Part shown: one piece after another, positions 32,243-36,652 of the stretch
How the letters are laid out: each line of letters begins with the position of its first letter
Numbering within the stretch: position 1 is the stretch's first letter
DNA from: Microcystis aeruginosa Ma_MB_S_20031200_S102
GTDB lineage: Bacteria; Cyanobacteriota; Cyanobacteriia; Cyanobacteriales; Microcystaceae
Assembly: GCA_007095845.1 (NCBI GenBank)
Contig: SFBI01000085.1
Location: forward strand, 1-36,652
Length of the DNA stretch: 36,652 bases
Direction of reading: 5' to 3'
Notes under the pieces: model-generated
Database searches by the model: none
Told to the model about the DNA's origin: nothing
What the model saw: the letters and a program-made list of their open reading frames with translations, nothing else
Position numbers and translations under genes: made by a program

Positions 32243-32485
32243 TTACACCCATCCAGCTAAATTTTGCCAAGCATTAGTCAAAAGCTGACTTAACCAACGT
32301 CGTTGCACTTGATCTAAAATCGGGTCTTCTGCGAGAATTTCTTCAGTCAGATCATCGAGAGATTGACCCTGAGCGCGGGCCATTCTAATAATCCCCGCAA
32401 TCACGGCAGCGATCATCTCTTCATCGACGGGACGCTGTCGGAGGGCGGCAATTTCTTCGGGGGTGGTCGGGATGGGATAATTCAT
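32243..32485 (-). CDS. Small conserved cyanobacterial protein
   Basis: An 80-residue, mostly helical acidic protein beginning MNYPIPTTPEEIAALRQRPV, with AAVIAGIIRMARAQGQSLDDL in the middle and a Trp-rich C-terminus. No motif or membrane segment is recognised. It reads well as a coding gene and is spaced 7 bp from the DUF2993 gene. The 121 bp between it and cruA must contain divergent promoters; TATAAT-like sites are not clear enough to call. Confidence 0.6.
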   Translation of the reverse strand: MNYPIPTTPEEIAALRQRPVDEEMIAAVIAGIIRMARAQGQSLDDLTEEILAEDPILDQVQRRWLSQLLTNAWQNLAGWV

Positions 32486-32606
32486 AATCAGAGGGGGTAG
32501 GCTGTGTATTAATCTGGGTATGTAAAGTTTTTTAAACTTTTTTCAGAAAACTTTTTGTGTAGTCTAGCGTAATCAGACGATTTTTGGGTTTAACAACTAA
32601 ATCAAG

Positions 32607-34571
32607 ATGAAAGAAATACTTTACAGAGAAATTCCGACTCCTGACTCGATCGCCGTTTGTCAGTGGTTACAATCCGATTGGCAACCCGCAAACGGTGTTA
32701 AGACAAATACACCTAACGGGGTGAGATTGCGCTTATCGGAGGCGATCGAATTGTCGATTTTTGTCTGGACGCTGCAACGGACTACTTATTTAAAAGTTTT
32801 CCGCTGGGGTGCGCGATCGCATGATCAAGAAATATCCCTGACTCGGCAGCTCGATCGAGCTTTACAAAAGCGTTTTCCGCCGCAGTATAACACGATACCA
32901 AATATCGATCAAAAAAATCACTCAATTTTTACAGCTTTAGAAGCGGACTATCCCCTAACGGTTCACTACTTCCGCAAAATGCCCCAAGGAGAGGCGGACT
33001 TAGAACGCTTGTACTGGTGGGAAAAACGTTGGCGCGACAGTGCCAAAAATCCCCAACAACCGCAGCCAGTAATTTTCTCTAGCAGCGAGGAAAATAATCA
33101 TCCCATCACCTACGACTTAATTTATATTGGTGGTGCCTTGGGGGCAATTCATGCGGCACAGATGGCCAAATTAGGTTATCGAGTCCTCTTAGTAGAAAGA
33201 CTGCCTTTCGGACGGATGAATCGGGAATGGAATATCTCTCGCTCGGAGTTTCAAAGTTTAATTAATTTAGGCCTATTTACGGACGAAGAATTCGAGGAAT
33301 TAATCTTCCAAGAATACATCGATGGCTTTAATAAGTTTTTTGATGGCAATAATCCCCCCCATCTGAAGGCGGAGATTCTCCATACTCCCACGGTTTTAAA
33401 TATCGCCATTAATTCCGATCAATTGCTGCAATCCTGCGGTAAAAAAATACAGGATAATGGTGGTAAAATTCTCGATCAAACCGAATTTATTAAGGCTGAT
33501 ATTACCGCTAATAGTGTTACTGTCACCCTTAATCATGGTGGAGAAATTCAACAAATAAAAGGTCGTTTATTGATTGATGCTATGGGTTCTGCTTCCCCCA
33601 TTGCTTGGCAATTAAACGGAGTGCGTGCCTTTGATAGTGTCTGTCCGACGGTGGGAGCAGTAATAGAAGGATTCGATCCGGTGGTGTGGGATTCTCACTA
33701 TGGCGATGTCTTAAATTCCCATGGCGATATTTCTAGAGGTAGGCAATTAATTTGGGAATTATTTCCGGGGGAAGGAAAAGAATTAACCTTTTATCTATTT
33801 CACTATCATCAAGTCCATCCCGATAACCCCGGTTCTCTGTTAGAAATGTACGAAGATTTCTTTACTATTCTGCCCGAATATCGACAGTGTGATCCAGAAA
33901 AACTAACTTGGAAAAAACCCACCTTTGGTTATATCCCAGGGCATTTTAGCGCAGGAAAAAAAGACCGAATTGTCTCCTTTAATCGCATTTTAGCCATCGG
34001 TGATGCCGCCTCCCTGCAATCACCCTTAATTTTTACTGGTTTCGGTTCTTTGGTGCGTAATTTAGAGCGCTTAACCCATCTTTTGGATACGGCATTAAAA
34101 CACGATTTACTAACAGCTAAAGACTTAGAAAATGTGCGAGCTTATCAAAGTAATGTGGCGGTAACTTGGTTATTTTCTAAAGGAATGATGGTTCCCACGG
34201 GAAAAACTTTACCCCCCCAAAGAATTAACGCCATGTTAAACACATTTTTCGGTTTATTGGCCGACGAACCGCCGGAGGTTTCCGAAACCTTTATTAAGGA
34301 TAAAACCGATTGGTTGACCTTTAGCCGTTTAGCAATTAAAGCGGCCAGAAAAAACCCCACTTTACTGTTATGGATAGCAGAAATGGCCGGTAGTCAGGAT
34401 TTAATTCGCTGGTTGGGTTCCTATCTCGATTTTAGCCTTGATGGAGTCAAAAATCTGCTTTTTGCTGGTTGGTTTCCCCAATGGTTAAAAAACTCCCAAA
34501 TCTGGCTAGAAAAAGACAATCCTCGTCTATGGTTAAAGCTATTAAGTTTTAATTATGGCTTAAGAAATTAG
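32607..34571 (+). CDS. cruA: CruA-type lycopene cyclase, FAD-dependent
   Basis: A 654-residue flavoprotein. After a ~165-residue N-terminal region, the FAD site reads YDLIYIGGALGAIHAAQMAK (169-188) and VLLVER; then FGRMNREWNISRSEFQS (201-217), which I associate with CruA rather than its paralogue CruP (which has GREQEWNISRKEL). A late GDAASLQSPLIFTGFGS (about 467) completes the flavin fold. CruA cyclises lycopene toward beta- or gamma-carotene in many cyanobacteria; the Synechococcus 7002 enzyme was found with bound chlorophyll. There is no transmembrane span; it is probably membrane-associated. Monocistronic, divergent from the small gene at 32485. Confidence 0.75.
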   Translation: MKEILYREIPTPDSIAVCQWLQSDWQPANGVKTNTPNGVRLRLSEAIELSIFVWTLQRTTYLKVFRWGARSHDQEISLTRQLDRALQKRFPPQYNTIPNIDQKNHSIFTALEADYPLTVHYFRKMPQGEADLERLYWWEKRWRDSAKNPQQPQPVIFSSSEENNHPITYDLIYIGGALGAIHAAQMAKLGYRVLLVERLPFGRMNREWNISRSEFQSLINLGLFTDEEFEELIFQEYIDGFNKFFDGNNPPHLKAEILHTPTVLNIAINSDQLLQSCGKKIQDNGGKILDQTEFIKADITANSVTVTLNHGGEIQQIKGRLLIDAMGSASPIAWQLNGVRAFDSVCPTVGAVIEGFDPVVWDSHYGDVLNSHGDISRGRQLIWELFPGEGKELTFYLFHYHQVHPDNPGSLLEMYEDFFTILPEYRQCDPEKLTWKKPTFGYIPGHFSAGKKDRIVSFNRILAIGDAASLQSPLIFTGFGSLVRNLERLTHLLDTALKHDLLTAKDLENVRAYQSNVAVTWLFSKGMMVPTGKTLPPQRINAMLNTFFGLLADEPPEVSETFIKDKTDWLTFSRLAIKAARKNPTLLLWIAEMAGSQDLIRWLGSYLDFSLDGVKNLLFAGWFPQWLKNSQIWLEKDNPRLWLKLLSFNYGLRN

Positions 34572-34602
34572 AGGATATTTATCAAGTGTTAAATAGGGTT
34601 GG

Positions 34603-34623
34603 CTGAATAAAAGTATCATTCAG
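34603..34623. terminator. Weak bidirectional hairpin between convergent genes
   Basis: CTGAAT and ATTCAG (6-bp arms, 9-base loop) stand between the cruA stop and the stop of the convergent hydrolase, followed on the plus strand by an AT-rich stretch. The stem is short and there is no clear T run, so terminator function is a guess from position. Confidence 0.25.
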
Positions 34624-34625
34624 TA

Positions 34626-35474
34626 TTAAATATTGTCATTTTCCTGAAGAGATAAAAACTCAGCCACCACTTGATTAAAAGTTTCAGGTTCGCCTAAAAA
34701 TGCCCAATGATTACCCGGTATCTTTTTAATCTCTAGAGAGGTTAAATACTTTTTATAGGATTGAATTTGCCAAGCAGTGCGATTTAATCCCTGTTGGGGG
34801 AGGATTAATAAGCTGGGAATATCTAAAGTTTTAGTTAATCCAGCAAACCCCATTACATCCTCAAAAATTTCCTCGCGTGCCGATAAATTGAATTTACTAC
34901 TCCAACTGCCATCAACTTTTTGTTTGATGGCATTTTTAAACACCTCTTGCTGTAGATTTGACCAACCTTTATATTGTTTTAATTGACGAGCGATCGCTTC
35001 TATGTCCTGATAACTATCAAAGGAGCGAGTAATCTTTAAAAAGGGCAAAACTTGATAGAGAATTGGAAAAGTTATCCTAATCCAACTAGGCATTTTATCG
35101 ATAAAAAAGGGATCAACTAAAATTAGACTCTTAAATACTTCTGGCTGTTCAGTTGCCCAAATTGCAGCTATTTTAGCACTCCAAGAATGACCTAAAATAG
35201 CTGCTTTTGTCCAACCTAAATGATTAATTAAAGCCCTTAAATCGCCGATATAATCCTGAAAGTGATAACCAGTTGGCGGTTTACCGCTTTCCCCATGTCC
35301 TCGCAAATCTGGCGCAATAACTTGATAATTTGAGCTTAAATAATCACCCAAACTTGACCAAACCAAAGCATGATCCGCCATGCCGTGCAATAATAATAGA
35401 GGCATACCTCGATCGCTCCATTGCAAATAGGAAATTTCCATCGAGTTCTCGGTAAAAGTCTGGCGTTGTGGCAT
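34626..35474 (-). CDS. Alpha/beta hydrolase
   Basis: A 282-residue alpha/beta-fold enzyme. Oxyanion HG at 30-31 (LLLHGMADH), APDLRGHGESG at 54-64, the nucleophile elbow GHSWSA with Ser97, Asp in LILVDPFFI or the later acid strand, and His in IPGNHWAFLGEP near the C-terminus. It is closest in look to the esterase/haloperoxidase-type hydrolases; the substrate is unknown. The ATG at 35474 gives an 11-residue leader before a second ATG (MEISYLQW) that would also suit the fold. It is divergent from the next hydrolase with only 56 bp between. Confidence 0.8.
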   Translation of the reverse strand: MPQRQTFTENSMEISYLQWSDRGMPLLLLHGMADHALVWSSLGDYLSSNYQVIAPDLRGHGESGKPPTGYHFQDYIGDLRALINHLGWTKAAILGHSWSAKIAAIWATEQPEVFKSLILVDPFFIDKMPSWIRITFPILYQVLPFLKITRSFDSYQDIEAIARQLKQYKGWSNLQQEVFKNAIKQKVDGSWSSKFNLSAREEIFEDVMGFAGLTKTLDIPSLLILPQQGLNRTAWQIQSYKKYLTSLEIKKIPGNHWAFLGEPETFNQVVAEFLSLQENDNI

Positions 35475-35530
35475 AAATTCTCGGCTGATTTTTACTATAA
35501 TTTATCTATCACTTAATAAAACTTCATACA

Positions 35531-36430
35531 ATGGTACTACAATCTCCGATCACTGGGACTAGCTTAGAACAATTGTCTTGGACATGGCAAGGTCACACCA
35601 TCCCCTACACCGTGCGGGGAGAAGGACAACCCCTAGTATTAATTCACGGTTTTGGTGCATCTATCGGTCATTGGCGCAAAAATATCCCCGTTTTAGCGGA
35701 AAATGGCTATCAAGTCTATGCCCTAGATCTCTTGGGATTTGGGGGTGCGGATAAGCCCGCTTTAGATTATGGTCTCAACCTTTGGCAGCGGCAAATACAA
35801 GACTTTTGGCAAGAAAAAATCGCAAAACCGACCGTATTTATCGGTAATTCCATCGGGGGACTGATTACCTTAATGCTGATGGCAGAATCTCCTGAAATCA
35901 CTGCTGGAGGAGTAATTATTAACTGTGCTGGAGGATTGAACCATCGTCCCGAAGAATTAAATTTCCCCTTGCGTTTAATCATGGCTGCCTTTACCGGTTT
36001 AGTTAGTTCTCCCGTAACAGGAAAGTTTATTTTTGAACAGGTAAGACAGAAAAATCGCATCCGTAACACCTTAAAACAGGTTTATCGCGACCATACCGCG
36101 ATTACCGAGGAATTAGTCGAAATTCTCTATCAACCTTCCTGTGACGCGGGTGCGTGGAGAGTGTTTGCATCGGTGTTGACAGCACCCCCTGGACCATCTC
36201 CCCAGGAATTATTGCCGCAAATCGATCGCCCTTTATTGGTACTCTGGGGAGAGGATGACCCTTGGACACCGATCGCCGGTTCGGTAATTTACCAAGAAAG
36301 AGCTAAAATGGGAAATAATACCCAATTTTACCCGATCGCTAAAGCTGGTCACTGTCCCCACGATGAACATCCCAAAAAAGTTAATCAATTAATTTTGAGT
36401 TGGTTGTCGGAATTGACTCTCCCCCGCTAA
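35531..36430 (+). CDS. Alpha/beta hydrolase, pheophytinase-like; 3' end altered by a mobile element
   Basis: A 299-residue alpha/beta hydrolase with oxyanion HGFG (39-42), LDLLGFGGADKP (66-76), nucleophile GNSIGG with Ser107, acid in LWGEDDPWTP and His in AGHCPHDEHP. The N-terminus (WTWQGHTIPYTVRGEG) and the cap resemble plant pheophytinase and its cyanobacterial relatives; activity on chlorophyll derivatives is only a possibility. The last five codons and the stop (LTLPR then TAA) lie inside the right end of an IS200/IS605-like element, so the original C-terminus was probably slightly different. The catalytic set lies before this and is intact. Confidence 0.8.
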   Translation: MVLQSPITGTSLEQLSWTWQGHTIPYTVRGEGQPLVLIHGFGASIGHWRKNIPVLAENGYQVYALDLLGFGGADKPALDYGLNLWQRQIQDFWQEKIAKPTVFIGNSIGGLITLMLMAESPEITAGGVIINCAGGLNHRPEELNFPLRLIMAAFTGLVSSPVTGKFIFEQVRQKNRIRNTLKQVYRDHTAITEELVEILYQPSCDAGAWRVFASVLTAPPGPSPQELLPQIDRPLLVLWGEDDPWTPIAGSVIYQERAKMGNNTQFYPIAKAGHCPHDEHPKKVNQLILSWLSELTLPR

Positions 36431-36652
36431 CCGCTCGCGCGGTGTAGGGGGGGATTCTCGTTTATCGACCTTAAGATCATATTTTCCCCGTTTCCAAACG
36501 ACAAAGGGTAGTATCTCGTTAATAAAACTACCCATAGTTACTAATTCTGTCCGCAAATATTGCATCTAGAATTAGCTTTGTACGCTTTGACCCGTACTGG
36601 GTTAACTACGAACCTCTCTATCGGATTCCCGCTAAAGGCGGCCTCTCCGACT
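36413..36652 (-). mobile_element. Right end of an IS200/IS605-like element, cut by the window edge
   Basis: Read on the minus strand: a reading-frame end (36541), about 90 bp of noncoding sequence, then GAATCCCCCC, an imperfect hairpin with ACCGC/GCGGT inner arms (36430-36443) and outer CCCCC/GGGGG arms, then AGAGTCAA. IS200/IS605 right ends typically have a subterminal hairpin followed by a short tail and a TCAA-type cleavage tetranucleotide (TCAA in IS608), and a guide-RNA-like noncoding region after tnpB. There are no terminal inverted repeats, as expected. The left end and the transposase genes are outside the window. Confidence 0.5.
36541..36651 (-). CDS. C-terminal tail of a probable TnpB-like protein, partial
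   Basis: A frame enters from the right edge and gives 36 residues, ending NPVRVKAYKANSRCNICGQN before TAG. It is basic and ends with a CxxC pair. Its position, just inside the IS-like right end, is that of a tnpB 3' end, and the NICGQ ending recalls the NACGE/NACGQ endings of some cyanobacterial TnpB proteins. The catalytic part is not in the window, so the family is inferred from context. Confidence 0.35.
   Translation of the reverse strand, partial: VGEAAFSGNPIERFVVNPVRVKAYKANSRCNICGQN

Noticed and set aside
1-36652. tRNA, rRNA or riboswitch
   Set aside because: No cloverleaf with a T-loop GGTTCRANNCC and matching arms, and no riboswitch core, could be recognised by eye; a covariance-model scan would be needed to exclude them fully.

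Overview
The window looks like a chromosomal stretch from a cyanobacterium, most probably Microcystis or a close relative. This rests on the many GCGATCGC (HIP1) palindromes, on genes typical of cyanobacteria (LdpA, Ycf45, cytochrome M, the CruA lycopene cyclase family), and on heptanucleotide and G/C-rich intergenic repeats of the kind common in Microcystis. Species assignment is inference; no rRNA is present.

Left third (1-13970): a subtype I-D CRISPR-Cas locus, almost all on the minus strand. In transcription order it has a helicase-only cas3', a small coiled-coil protein, a zone of decayed small genes, a lone MNT nucleotidyltransferase with a broken partner, an intact MntA/HepT toxin-antitoxin pair whose last gene overlaps cas10d, then cas10d, csc2, csc1, a Uma2-fold putative nuclease, cas6, cas4 and cas1. 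A WYL-domain regulator is divergent from cas3'. One 17-bp box occurs exactly twice, in front of both cas transcription units and at the same 33-nt distance from a possible -10 hexamer, so it is a good operator candidate. No CRISPR array is visible, and no cas2 follows cas1: a convergent foreign-looking ORF ends 12 bp from the cas1 stop.

Middle (14000-24000): housekeeping genes, mostly minus strand. These are a short operon (DUF6671-like zinc-knuckle protein, methyltransferase, hydroxyisobutyrate-dehydrogenase-like reductase), a three-S1-domain RNA-binding protein, a dienelactone hydrolase, a Cof-type HAD phosphatase, a ycf45-GH88 pair, and ldpA. The gaps carry dispersed repeats: a ~90-bp element in two copies, a composite heptamer element in two inverted copies, and G-rich/C-rich tracts with quadruplex potential.

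Right third (24000-36652): two tandem SPINDLY/OGT-like (GT41) genes with a fragment of what may be a third paralogue, cytM divergent from a MscS-type channel, a GerMN-domain protein whose 5' leader is a 19-unit heptamer array, a DUF2993 protein with a small partner, cruA, and two alpha/beta hydrolases. The last hydrolase ends inside what looks like the right end of an IS200/IS605-type element that runs off the window and supplies its final codons and stop.

The strongest candidate for something under-described is the I-D locus as a defence unit with an embedded, translationally coupled HepT/MntA module, a Uma2-family gene and a shared operator.
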